A stretch of DNA of 64,000 nt, taken from Paenibacillus glycanilyticus NBRC 16618 (GTDB lineage Bacteria > Bacillota > Bacilli > Paenibacillales > Paenibacillaceae). Shown piece after piece: positions 8,197-17,800 of the stretch. The notes under the pieces were generated by a model. The model was not told the origin of the DNA. It worked only from the letters and a program-made list of their open reading frames with translations, and did not search any database. Each line of letters opens with the position of its first letter. Positions within the stretch are counted from its first letter, which is position 1. Where the stretch lies: assembly GCF_004000805.1 (NCBI RefSeq), contig NZ_BILY01000033.1, forward strand, positions 17,946 through 81,945, written 5' to 3'. Position numbers and translations under genes: made by a program.

Positions 8197-9816
8197 TTAG
8201 ACGCTGCGCTGCCGCTCCATGTATTCGGCCGGGGACAAGCCCGTATAGCTCTTGAACAGCTTGATGAAATAGCTCGTATTCGAATAACCGACAAGCGCCG
8301 CGGCATCGGCAACCTTCAGCGTCTGACGTTTCAGAAGCTCCTTCGCTTTTTCCATCCTTACCTGCATCAGGTACTCGTTATAATTCATGCCCGTTTCTTT
8401 CTTGAACAATTCACTGATGTACGTCCGGCTCAGATGAACATGATCCGCGATGTCCTGCAGCATCAAATCTTCCGCATAATGCATCGTAATATATTCGCAT
8501 GCCCGTTCCACCGCTTCGCCATACTGCGGACGCCGCGCGCTGATCCGATCCATGATCTGATGAAAAACGCTGCTCGCCCAGCCGGACAATTCGCGGAACG
8601 TTGCATACCGCTGAACCTCCACGTGGGCGTCAATATAGAGCGTCTCCAGCTCTTCCGTCGGAACGCCTACCGTTCTGGCGCGGTTAACCGCAATGTAAAT
8701 CAACTCCAGCACCAGCGACCTTGCCTGCTTGGCTGACAGCTGTCTCCCCGTTTCCATCTCGTCCATAATTTTCTCGAGGAACAAGCCGGCTCTAGCCGTC
8801 AGTCCGTTATCCAGATAGCCTTGAAACGTTGACGTCCAGCCGGACCCGAAGTTGCTGTAAGCCGCGCTGCCTGCACTGCCGTTGTCTTCATACCAGGCAA
8901 TGCCGGGATCGCCGTAAAATAAATGACGGTCCGCAGCGGCAAGCGCTTCGGACAGCTGCTCCGGCAAATAAGACAGCCTGCTGTACATATGGCTGATTCC
9001 GATCACGGCGTTAGCTCTGACAAACCGCTGCAAATGCTCGCTTGCCCGGCTTGCCAGCACAAGCAGCGATTCGCGCTGCGACTTTAATCCCGTGTGAACC
9101 GAATTGCAGAGCATGATATACAGATTCGGCTTGTAGAGGAAGGAGCAGCCGTTCCCCAGCTCATGATGCAGCGTCTCGTCCAGAATGTTAATGACCGCAT
9201 TCTGCAGCAGCCCTTCCTCCCGGATCCGCAGCGGCTCCGAGCCCTGTACGATTCCCACAACAAGCAAGGCAAGATGCTTCTCGGACAACCCGATATGCAG
9301 ACGCTCCATTCTCTCCGCGAATCCATTCGCCGCCTCCCGTCCACCCTCCAAGAGTTCGCGGAAATAGGCATTGCGAAGCGTAACCTGACTTTCGTTCAAG
9401 CTGTATCTAAGCGCGTTTATTTCGCTGGCCGCCCGTTGATCCAGGTCAATATCCTTTTTGATTTTCTGCAAAATCTGTTCCAGCCCGGACAGCGTAATTT
9501 CCGCCTTCAATATGTATTCGCTTGCCCCAAACTTCAGCGCTTCCGCCGCGAATTGGAACTCGCTGTAAGAGCTGAAGACCACCGACCGGATATGCGGCAT
9601 TTCTTCTTTAAGCGCTTTGATCAGGTCAATCCCGTTCATTCCCGGCATCTTGATATCCGTAACGACAAGATCAACCGGATGGGTCCGGCAAAAGGTTAAA
9701 GCATCCTCGCCGTTCGAAGCTTCGCCCGCTATCCGGTAATCGCCGCCCGTCCGCTCCACCGTCATCTGGAACCATTCCCGGATCATCGGTTCATCATCCA
9801 CAATGAGAATATTCAT
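8197..9816 (-). CDS. AraC-type response regulator (YesN family)
   Basis: DNA-binding response regulator of 539 residues. The receiver domain occupies about 1-120, with acidic pair Asp7/Asp8, phosphoacceptor Asp54 in VVTDIKMPGMNG and Lys104 in YILKAE. A long central region follows, and two AraC helix-turn-helix motifs lie near 435-539 (LQDIADHVHLSRTYISELFK and VADAAALVGYSNTSYFIKLF). The ATG at 9816 has GGAGGAGGTG 10 nt upstream and overlaps the kinase stop as ATGA, so the pair is translationally coupled. It probably activates the adjacent transporter-sulfatase operon. The length fits the family. Confidence 0.93.
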   Translation of the reverse strand: MNILIVDDEPMIREWFQMTVERTGGDYRIAGEASNGEDALTFCRTHPVDLVVTDIKMPGMNGIDLIKALKEEMPHIRSVVFSSYSEFQFAAEALKFGASEYILKAEITLSGLEQILQKIKKDIDLDQRAASEINALRYSLNESQVTLRNAYFRELLEGGREAANGFAERMERLHIGLSEKHLALLVVGIVQGSEPLRIREEGLLQNAVINILDETLHHELGNGCSFLYKPNLYIMLCNSVHTGLKSQRESLLVLASRASEHLQRFVRANAVIGISHMYSRLSYLPEQLSEALAAADRHLFYGDPGIAWYEDNGSAGSAAYSNFGSGWTSTFQGYLDNGLTARAGLFLEKIMDEMETGRQLSAKQARSLVLELIYIAVNRARTVGVPTEELETLYIDAHVEVQRYATFRELSGWASSVFHQIMDRISARRPQYGEAVERACEYITMHYAEDLMLQDIADHVHLSRTYISELFKKETGMNYNEYLMQVRMEKAKELLKRQTLKVADAAALVGYSNTSYFIKLFKSYTGLSPAEYMERQRSV

Positions 9817-11618
9817 CTTGTCCGCACCTCCTCCCATTTGTGTATAGCGGGTATCCGGACGAGGACCGTCGTTCCCGCACCGGCTTGCGATTGCACGCTG
9901 ATTCCGTAATTCTCGCCAAAATTAAGCTGAAGCCGTTCGTGAACGTTCCGGTAGCCTCCGCGGTGAACCAATTTTTCGTCTTGTTCTCCCGCTGCCTTGG
10001 ATTCCATGTCCCCAAGATCCATCCCGACCCCGTTATCCTCGATCTCAAAACAAATATCGGTTCGTTCCATATACCCTCTCACGATAAGCTGCCGTTGTCC
10101 TTCTCCCTTGCGTTCCAGGCCATGGAATATCGCATTTTCGATGAGCGGCTGCAAAATAAGCTTGATGGTCTTGTATTCGTAAAGCTCCTCTTCGAGCTCG
10201 TACCGGACCTCCATCCGGTCCCCTTGCCTGATTTGCTGAATGTATAAATAATTCCGGACCATCTCCAGCTCCTCCCCGATCGGGATAAGCTCGTCCTGCT
10301 TCGAAATGGATTGCTTGAGCAGCTTCACCAGCGCCACGATAACCGAATCAATCGTCTCCGGCCTGTGCTTCACGAGCATAAACCGGATCGAGGCCAGCGT
10401 ATTGTACAGGAAATGCGGGTTGATCTGCGATTGCAGCGCCTGGAGCTCCGCATGTCTTTTGCGCTCCTGCTCCAGCCGGATATTTTCCAGCAGCTCCTGA
10501 ATCCGTTCGAGCATGCGGTTGAACTTTCTCGTCAAATGCCCGATTTCATCCTCCGAGTTAACGGGAAGACGGACCGACAAATCGCCAAGCTCCACCCGCC
10601 CAAAATGGTTATACAATCTTTTGATGGGAACGGCAAGGCGCCTCGCCATGAAATAAGAGGATGCGTACGCAAGCAGCACAACTCCCGCAAAAACCAGAAT
10701 AACGATCGTCTGGAGCTGGTTGATGCTGGACAATACCGTCGCCGTAGGCGTGTACGAAATCAGCTTCCAATTCGTCTTGCCGATCGTCTGGAACGAGATG
10801 AGCTGCTCCTTTCCGCCTTCCTCCGCCCTGAAATAACCGGAATCGTAATCCCGGATTTTATAATAATACGGCCGGCTGGCCAGCGACTCGCGAATCTGGT
10901 CTTTATGGCCGGAGGAGATGATTCTTCCGTTTGCGTCTACGATCTCGATCTCCTGCGCTTTATCGAGCGCGCTGCTGTATAAGTCGTTAAGCGAGCTTTC
11001 GTCGACGCTGACCGCTACAATGCCCGTAGGTGAACCGCTTTCAAACCGCTTGCTGATCCTTACGCCGTAGAAGGCGGCCCCCCGGTCTACACCCGTCAGC
11101 TCCGGCATCGGCTCGGTTACCCAGATAATCTGGCCTTGACCGTAGACGGCAGCGCGGTACCACTCCTTGTCCGAATACGAGCTGACCGGCTGAGACAACG
11201 TCTCCTCCATGCCGTTGCCCGGAAATTCAAAGCCGTTAAGGCCTCTCAACAGTACTTGAAAGCTGATCCGGTTAAACGAATAAATGGAATTGGACAGCAT
11301 CTGATCGAAGGAAGCCCTCTGCATGGCATATTCGTAGCTGCTTGGATCAAAGGCTTGCGTAAACGCGTGGTTCACCTCGGTGCTGAGGAAGAACTGGTTC
11401 GACACCGCGATAATGTCATCCAGCATCCGGTCGGTCTTGTCCGCAATCTGTCCCAGCGTCTTCAAGTTCGACTGGCTGACCTGCGAGGTGATGGAATCCT
11501 TGGAGATCTGCAGCGAGATCGTCCCGAACAATCCCAGCGGTATAATAATCAGCACCAGCGAAGCGATCAGAAACTTATTTTGCACGCTGCTTTTCCGAAT
11601 GAACCAGTTCCATACCAT
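9813..11618 (-). CDS. Sensor histidine kinase (YesM family)
   Basis: Membrane sensor kinase of 601 residues. A first span near 15-37 is followed by an extracellular sensory domain of about 250 residues, a second span, a HAMP segment (RLAVPIKRLYNHFGRVELGD), and the His_kinase motif QSQINPHFLYNTLASIRFML whose His is the phosphorylation site. The ATPase domain carries N-box ENAIFHGLE and DNGVGM. The ATG at 11618 with GGGGGAG 7 nt upstream is chosen over a longer frame that has no ribosome site and runs into a repeat element. Partner of the overlapping response regulator; it probably senses the binding-protein ligand or a related extracellular sugar. Confidence 0.93.
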   Translation of the reverse strand: MVWNWFIRKSSVQNKFLIASLVLIIIPLGLFGTISLQISKDSITSQVSQSNLKTLGQIADKTDRMLDDIIAVSNQFFLSTEVNHAFTQAFDPSSYEYAMQRASFDQMLSNSIYSFNRISFQVLLRGLNGFEFPGNGMEETLSQPVSSYSDKEWYRAAVYGQGQIIWVTEPMPELTGVDRGAAFYGVRISKRFESGSPTGIVAVSVDESSLNDLYSSALDKAQEIEIVDANGRIISSGHKDQIRESLASRPYYYKIRDYDSGYFRAEEGGKEQLISFQTIGKTNWKLISYTPTATVLSSINQLQTIVILVFAGVVLLAYASSYFMARRLAVPIKRLYNHFGRVELGDLSVRLPVNSEDEIGHLTRKFNRMLERIQELLENIRLEQERKRHAELQALQSQINPHFLYNTLASIRFMLVKHRPETIDSVIVALVKLLKQSISKQDELIPIGEELEMVRNYLYIQQIRQGDRMEVRYELEEELYEYKTIKLILQPLIENAIFHGLERKGEGQRQLIVRGYMERTDICFEIEDNGVGMDLGDMESKAAGEQDEKLVHRGGYRNVHERLQLNFGENYGISVQSQAGAGTTVLVRIPAIHKWEEVRTR

Positions 11619-11687
11619 GTGAAGCTCCCCCGTCATTATCCGTAAGTCGTTTAAATAACCAATACTATAACATAAAAAGAGTTGGTT

Positions 11688-11956
11688 GTTGCGGGTAACT
11701 GGTTTTGGCGCTGGGGAGGGTGTTACTTCGCTATGGCTGGCACTACGCAAGTGAATGCTCTTTCGACCGCTGTTGTTTTCAAAGTTTCCGATTCTAATTT
11801 GGTTTAAGGTTAAACTTTGAAAACAAAGGCGGACTACAAGCTTTCTGCAAGAAAGCTACTTCGGAAGCATTAACTCCGCTTCTCAAAAGCATTCACTTGC
11901 TCCGTGCCGGCCCGCTCCGTCCGGTTTCCTGCGCCCTTACGGGCGTTACGCCGCAA
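11688..11956. ncRNA. Structured repeat element, copy 1 (candidate RNA)
   Basis: One of two related elements in the window, sharing TTGCGGGTAACTG at the left and CATTCACTTGCTCCGTGCC towards the right. Nested pairings can be read directly: GCGG-GTAAC (11691-11699) with GTTAC-G-CCGC (11945-11954); GGCTGGCAC (11735-11743) with GTGCCGGCC (11904-11912); GCAAGTGAATGCT (11747-11759) with AGCATTCACTTGC (11888-11900); and GTTTTCAAAGTTT (11775-11787) with AAACTTTGAAAAC (11812-11824). A further small hairpin AGCTTTC/GAAAGCT lies at 11839-11857. The second copy keeps the pairings with different bases, which suggests selection on structure. It lies between the sulfatase-locus kinase and the terminator of the beta-glucan binding protein. 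Confidence 0.6.
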
Positions 11957-11986
11957 AGAACCCTGCTCTTTTTACGAGCGGGGGAC

Positions 11987-12019
11987 GAAAAAAACCGCCT
12001 CTACTAATGAGAGGCGGTT
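11987..12019 (-). terminator. Intrinsic terminator after the beta-glucan locus binding protein
   Basis: AACCGCCTCT (11993-12002) pairs with AGAGGCGGTT (12010-12019) and is followed on the minus strand by a run of T. It ends the beta-glucan operon. Confidence 0.9.
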
Positions 12020-12032
12020 CGGATACTTATTA

Positions 12033-13757
12033 TTATTTTGTTCCGCCGCTGACGGATTGGTACCACTCGTTAACTTCCTGGGTGATTTTATCGCCGCCGG
12101 AGGATTTCCACTTCTCCACGAATTTGTCGAAGGAATCAACCGGAGCTTTGCCGTAGATGATTTGCGAGAAGGTGTCCTTCTCCATCTTGCCCAGAATATC
12201 GTTGCTTGTCTGCATCGTCTTGGTCGGAGCGCCCGTGAACATTTGAGGCAGAACCGAATCCTTCTGCTCCTGTACAATTTTAGCTGCTTCCAGCATTGGC
12301 TGCGGTGTGCTCATCTTCAGCTTCTTCTCGAATGGAGTAGTCGCTTCTTCGCCGTTCGCCAGCTTCGAGAGCACTTGCATGTTCAGGCTTGGAATACGAG
12401 CGCCGTCAAAAGTCAGCGTATATTTCTCAGGTGCGTAACCGCCCGTGCTTGCCGCGTCCGTCTTCACCTGGCCGTCTACCGTAACCCAGTCGTAACCCTC
12501 GGCAAGACCGTTCTCGAACTCTCCGCCAACCTGCGGATTCGCGTATTGCTCGAACAGGTAATTCTGGTAAGCGAAGAACGCTTCCGGATGCTCCATTTCG
12601 GCATTAATCAAGACTACGCCGTTCGAGTTCGATGTACCGTGACGTCCCACTTTGCCGTCTGGTCCCGCTGGCAGCGGATAAGCTTTGTACTGCGCGTCTT
12701 TATTGTTCTTCTTCACGTCTTCCAGCGGCCATGCCGGCATCCAGTGAGGACCAACAACGATACCCGCTTTGCCCGCCGTGAAGTCTTCCGCCGCTTTCGT
12801 CTCGTCATAGAGACCCGCTTCGGTTGGCAGATAGCCTTTGCTCATCCAGCTTTGAAGCGTGGCCAGCGCCTTCTTGGAGCCTTCGGTTACGGAGCCGTAT
12901 TCGAGCTTGCCGTCCGCGGTTTTGTTCCATTGGTTAGGCATTGTGCCGTAAGCGCCAAAGATCCAGCCCGCGTCCGACATCCATGTATTAATCCAGTTCT
13001 TGAAGCCGATTGCGAGACCGTAAGTATCCTTCTTGCCGTTACCGTCCGGATCCTGGTTCGTGAAGGCATCCATCACTTTTTCGAGATCATCCAACGTTTT
13101 TGGCGCCGACAGTCCAAGCTTCTGCATCCAGTCTTCACGGATCCACATGACAGGGTCGCCATTGTAAGCGTAATCCAGAATCGGAATGCCAATTCGCTTG
13201 CCGTCCTCCATGTACGGATACCATACGGTTGGATCCTCGTTCATCGCATCCTTCCATACCTGGCTCGCATATTTGTCGAACAGCTCGCCTGCATCAACGA
13301 AGCGGCCGGAATCAATCAGCTCTCTTACCAGCGTGAAGTCACCGCGGTACGAAATAATATCCGGCATTTTTTCGTTTGTTGCCAGAGACAAGCGAAGCTT
13401 CGTTTCAAAGGCATTGTTCGTGGAAGGAGCAATCCACTGATTCTTGAGCTGAATGCCGAATTTATCAAGCGCCCATTTCGTATGAACGTTATTGTCCTGG
13501 TCTTCGCCCGATTTGAATTTGACATCCGGGCCCCAAGGACGCAAATAGGTAACGGTAATCGGAGGATCGTATTTGACGTCTTTCGCTTCCGAGCCTGCAT
13601 TCGTATTTTCCGCAGAAGCCGTGTTGCTTGGCTCTTTGCTCGCATTGGCATTGTCCGGTGCATTGTTATTGTTGCCGCATGCGCTCGTAATCGCCGTAAG
13701 GGAGATCACTCCCGCGAGTACCATGGTCGGCAGCAACTTTCTCTTTTGTTCTTTCAA
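12033..13757 (-). CDS. LplA-like large solute-binding lipoprotein of the beta-glucan locus
   Basis: Secreted lipoprotein of 574 residues, in the long binding-protein class that works with LplB/YtcP-type permeases. The signal peptide starts MKEQKRKLLPTMVLAG and ends in S-A-C, followed by an Asn/Ser/Ala linker. The body has VTYLRPWGPDVKF, a calcium-loop-like NQDPDGNGKKDTYG and HWMPAWPLEDV. The start codon is TTG at 13757 with GGGGGAA about 8 nt upstream. It lies after two GH16 glucanase genes, and its permeases are encoded 5 kb upstream on the same strand. It has its own promoter region with a motif shared with the kinase-permease promoter (13831-13846). The predicted ligand is beta-glucan oligosaccharides, from context. 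Confidence 0.9.
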   Translation of the reverse strand: MKEQKRKLLPTMVLAGVISLTAITSACGNNNNAPDNANASKEPSNTASAENTNAGSEAKDVKYDPPITVTYLRPWGPDVKFKSGEDQDNNVHTKWALDKFGIQLKNQWIAPSTNNAFETKLRLSLATNEKMPDIISYRGDFTLVRELIDSGRFVDAGELFDKYASQVWKDAMNEDPTVWYPYMEDGKRIGIPILDYAYNGDPVMWIREDWMQKLGLSAPKTLDDLEKVMDAFTNQDPDGNGKKDTYGLAIGFKNWINTWMSDAGWIFGAYGTMPNQWNKTADGKLEYGSVTEGSKKALATLQSWMSKGYLPTEAGLYDETKAAEDFTAGKAGIVVGPHWMPAWPLEDVKKNNKDAQYKAYPLPAGPDGKVGRHGTSNSNGVVLINAEMEHPEAFFAYQNYLFEQYANPQVGGEFENGLAEGYDWVTVDGQVKTDAASTGGYAPEKYTLTFDGARIPSLNMQVLSKLANGEEATTPFEKKLKMSTPQPMLEAAKIVQEQKDSVLPQMFTGAPTKTMQTSNDILGKMEKDTFSQIIYGKAPVDSFDKFVEKWKSSGGDKITQEVNEWYQSVSGGTK

Positions 13758-13813
13758 CTGCGTTTCCCCCAGTGCAATGTATTAGCTTACAGGACTTATA
13801 ATAAGGAGTTGGA

Positions 13814-13850
13814 CTACCCCGTTCTATACTAAGATTGCAACATCGATTGC
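13814..13850 (-). promoter_or_regulatory. Promoter region and candidate regulator site of the binding-protein gene
   Basis: On the minus strand TGCAAT and TATAGA are spaced 17 bp. The plus-strand sequence ATTGCAACATCGAT (13833-13846) is almost repeated in the divergent kinase-permease region (ATTGCAACAACGAT, 21166-21179). A common binding site for the locus's AraC response regulator is the simplest reading. Confidence 0.45.
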
Positions 13851-14002
13851 ACTTCTTTAGGATGTTGGAAATTGAATATGCACCCTTAAAATTTTACTGT
13901 AACGGGCTATGCCATGCCAGTTGAAATATATCCCCTGAGGGGCTATTTGATCTCTCGCTCCCTCTCGCCCGCCTATAGCAAATAGAGCTCGACCGAAACA
14001 AG

Positions 14003-14037
14003 AAAAAAACAACGGTACAGGTTCCCCCGTACCGTTG
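14003..14037 (-). terminator. Intrinsic terminator after the lichenase gene
   Basis: CAACGGTAC and GTACCGTTG (14010-14037) pair, with a T run following on the minus strand. Confidence 0.88.
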
Positions 14038-14045
14038 ACGCAAAA

Positions 14046-14759
14046 CTAGTTGCTCGTATATTTCATCCAATCGTACTCGGCATAAAGCGGATTGGCGCCA
14101 TTGTAGGCTCCGAGCCAGCTGTCGACTCCCTTGCCGTTCCAGATGTTCATCATGATTTTGCCCGGATTGGTTGGGATGTTGGAGGTTGCCGTATGCTTCA
14201 GTACGCCGTCCACATACCATTTGATAGACCCGGCTTGCCAGTTAAACGCGTAAGTATGGAAGCCTTGCGACGCATCAAAGCCAAGATCAACGATTTTCTC
14301 ATGGCCGCCTACGCCATTAGTGTAATAGTTAAACTGAACCTTGGTGGTATCTTTGCCGAGGAACTCGATATCGATCTCATCCCAAGGCGTACCGTCAGAC
14401 GGACCGGTATACGTGAAGAAGGAAGATACGATGCCCGTGTTTTTCGCCGGCTTCATGCTGACCTCGTACAGACCGTAACCGTATTTGTTGACGGAACGGT
14501 ACTCGGCGCAGTCAAACACGTTGTAGGCGGAGCTGGTCAAGCCCAGCTTCAAATGCCCGTCGCTCGTAAAGCTTACGTTGTTCGCCCGCCAGGTACAGTT
14601 GAACATGCCGCCGTTCGAGTAGCCGTCCGCCTTCTGCCAGGTAGCGGGATTATAATACGTCAGAGGCTCCCAAAATTCCGTAGCCCCGTAAGAGCTTGAG
14701 ACAAACAACATCGATACAATCGCCGAACCGGCCATAAGAAGGGATGCTTTCTTTTTCAT
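14046..14759 (-). CDS. bglS: Secreted lichenase, GH16 beta-1,3-1,4-glucanase
   Basis: Hydrolyses mixed-linkage beta-glucan (lichenan, cereal beta-glucan) outside the cell, EC 3.2.1.73. The 237-residue protein has a signal peptide (MKKKASLLMAGSAIVSMLFV, cleaved near SSYGA) and the classic single GH16 domain. The catalytic motif is DEIDIEFLG, whose first and last Glu are nucleophile and acid/base. The WRANNVSF, YGYGLYEVSMKP and IMMNIWNG segments match Bacillus and Paenibacillus lichenases in order and spacing. CCGGAGGTG precedes the ATG. It follows the large GH16 gene by 93 bp on the same strand and has its own terminator. Confidence 0.95.
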   Translation of the reverse strand: MKKKASLLMAGSAIVSMLFVSSSYGATEFWEPLTYYNPATWQKADGYSNGGMFNCTWRANNVSFTSDGHLKLGLTSSAYNVFDCAEYRSVNKYGYGLYEVSMKPAKNTGIVSSFFTYTGPSDGTPWDEIDIEFLGKDTTKVQFNYYTNGVGGHEKIVDLGFDASQGFHTYAFNWQAGSIKWYVDGVLKHTATSNIPTNPGKIMMNIWNGKGVDSWLGAYNGANPLYAEYDWMKYTSN

Positions 14760-14852
14760 AGAACACCTCCGGATTTTATCATGCCTTGGAATTGCCTGCC
14801 GCCTTCGCTTATCCCCTCCCCCAGCACCAAGCTTTCGATCTATACAATGGCG

Positions 14853-17800
14853 TTAAATCGGCCCCAGATTGACCAAGCTAACGTCCGAGATCGTAATCGT
14901 CGCGTTACCGGCGTTGCCGCCCGCAATATTGCCCATATCGAAGGAGATGCGGGACGTATTATACCCCTGATCGGTCACGTCAAAGGTGAACGTAAAGGTC
15001 TGCTCCTCTTCCGTCAAATCCACCTGCTGGCCGTAATAGCCATGCCAAGCATAGCCTGCCGGCACATCTACCCATCCGATGCCAAGACCCAGCTTCCTTG
15101 CCGTGCTTGCTTTCGCTTTGAAGCTAAATGCATACTTGCTTCCCTGCTGAATAGCAAAGCCCTCTTGAATAACCTGGCGGTCCCAAGGGTTATCGCCGAC
15201 CGCGCCGATCGAAGCCTCCAGCTTTCCGTTGTTAGCCCCGATCGTAAGCTCGCCCGGTGCCGTCGTATAAGAGAACCACCCCGCGAGGCCGTTCGCGAAA
15301 TTGCCGTTTTGCAGCAGATTGACGTTCGCAGGCTGGCCGCCGCTCTCCGCGGAAGCATTAACCTCGTACAGCAGCACGTTATCGAACGTTACCGAATGCT
15401 CGCCTAGAGCGCCCGCCGGATTGCCCAGCCCGAACACCAGCACGGACGAAGGATCGGAATCGCTGGCCATTGCAAAAGAATACGCGTAATGCTTGCGGTC
15501 TGCGGAAAGCTGGGCAGTATCCTCCAAATATTTGGCGAAATCGCCGCTGCTTTGCGAGACAACAACCTGCACGGCTTTCTCGCTAGTAGCGGAAGCATCA
15601 AATTCCAGCCTGTAAGTCTTGCCCTTCTCGATCGTTAATTGGCCTTGCTGAAGCGTATCGTCCCACCAATTCGCGCTTGTGCCCGGGAGCGTCGCAACCA
15701 GGCTTCCCCCATCCGAGCGGCTCATCGTCGCCGAACCTCCCGCACTTAGATTCCAGCCGTTAAGATCCGTATCGAATCCGCCGTTCTGAACCAGGTTAGG
15801 CGACAGGTCTACCCAAAGCGTGTTATAGTCGTAGCCCTGGAATTCCACATAATAGTCATGTCCGGCTGCCAGCGCGGCAGGATTCATATAGACGGTTTGA
15901 TAAGTCTGCCAGCCGCCGGTATTGCCGAGTTCATAACTCGACTGCGAGACGACGGTACCATTCTCGTCTTTGATCCGCAGGCGGACTTGCGACTGCTCCT
16001 TACCGCTTGCCACTCTGGCCGAGAATTGATATTCACCGGAACGAGTTACGCCGATTTTGTACTTGAGCGTATCGCCTTCATCCATGTAGGCGACGTTTTT
16101 GCCGCCTTCGCTTGCATTTTCGAGCTGCAGCCCCTGCATCTCCCATGCGTTTGCCGCCGGAATATGCGTATAGCCCGCTACCGTCATCGGCTCTCCGCGC
16201 TTCACCAGCCGGACGTTGTCTACATAGACCGTACCGCTCTCGCCGCCGAACAGCAGCTTTAGCTCGGCTTCTGCCGTATCCGCGCCGCCCCCCAATACCG
16301 CTTCCAGCGAGTAGGCTTGCAGCGTGGTGCCCAGCGATATGGTATTGCCGCCTGGGTATGAAGCGGAATGATCGCCGGCCAGTTCAACCTTCATACTCCG
16401 CGGCGCATCGGCCTTGGCCTCAAAAGTAATGCCGTATTCGCTGTTCCCTGCAAGAGCCAGCTTCGGCTGGGAGACCGTTACGGCTTCCGCATCCGCTCCT
16501 CCGTCTACAACATTAACGACTAACTGCCGCTCATAAATCGGAAACGCAAGGAAGTTATTCACGCTGACCGCGGCTTCCGCACCCGGAGCAACGGACTTGG
16601 TCCAAAAAGCCAGCCGGTCTTTCCCTTGGTCAAACGTACCGTTGTAGATCAGATTGCCGTCCGCCAGCGCTGCCCGTTCACCCGGCACCTCCGGCTGAGG
16701 GGACGCATCGCCGATCTCAACCAGCTTCACGTTTGCGATATAGACGGTCGTCGCGTTCTTCCCGAGGTTAAACTCGAATCTCGCGTTGTTGTCGGTGCTC
16801 TCCAGCATGTCGAACGTATATTCATAAGACTGCCATTCGGTCGTCAGATTGCCGTATTGCTCGCCGGAGTAATTTTTCCAGTTCTTCTCGAACTGATTCA
16901 CCTTCGACATTATCGTGCGGGCCTCGTCGGCCTTCGCCTCATACGTGACCTTATACTTTTTACCCTTCTGCAAAAACACCGGTATTTGGGTCAGCTGAAC
17001 GGAGTAAATCTCCGTACCTGCGTTATCGATTGCGATTTTTGCCGCTTTTCCTTTGGAAGCATCGTCCACGACGGCCACTTGGCCTGAGCCGCCGGCGTTA
17101 AGAAGGAACTGCCAATCCTGCGGCACACCGTTTGCATCCGTTGACTGCGTAAACTTTTCGTTATACAGCAGATTGCCGTCAGCCTGCGGTTCGCGCTTAG
17201 GGGATGGCTCCGGCGGATTGCCCGTTACATCCTTCCAGCTGTCCAAATTCTTGTATTCATACACCCTTACGAAGTCGACATTCATCTGATCGGCCGTAAA
17301 GTCGCCGTTTGGCGAACCAGGCCAATCACCGCCTATCGCCAGGTTCAAAATCAGATAGAACGGGCGGTCAAACGGCGCGGGATACGTATAATAGTCCGGC
17401 TGCCCCGGCCCTTTGGTTTTCCAGTCGCTCACTTCTTGGTAGAGCTGGCCGTCTACATAGAATCGAATGACGCCAGGGAGCCATTCCAGTTGAAAATCGT
17501 GGTAATCGTCGGCAAAGCTCTTGCCCTCCGGCAGAACATAGCTGCCTTGTTCGGACCCATGCGAGCCGTCAGGCTGAACGCTGTCGTAATGAAGGGTGCC
17601 AAAGACGCGGTTCTTGTTCGCTCCGCCAATCAGCTCCATCAGATCAATCTCGCCGGAAGCCGGCCAGCCCCCGTAATGGGCTTCGTCGGTTGGCATCATC
17701 CAAATCGCCGGCCACATGCCCTGCTGAACGGGAAGCTTGGCGCGGACAACAACCTTGCCGTAGGTCCAGTCGCCTTTTTCTTTGGAGATAAGCTTCGCGG

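Noticed and set aside
11904..13832. A 642-codon open frame on the plus strand
   Set aside because: It lies opposite the solute-binding lipoprotein gene, which has a signal peptide, lipobox and ribosome site. The antisense frame has none of these, crosses a terminator and reads as Arg/Val/Phe-rich shadow sequence.
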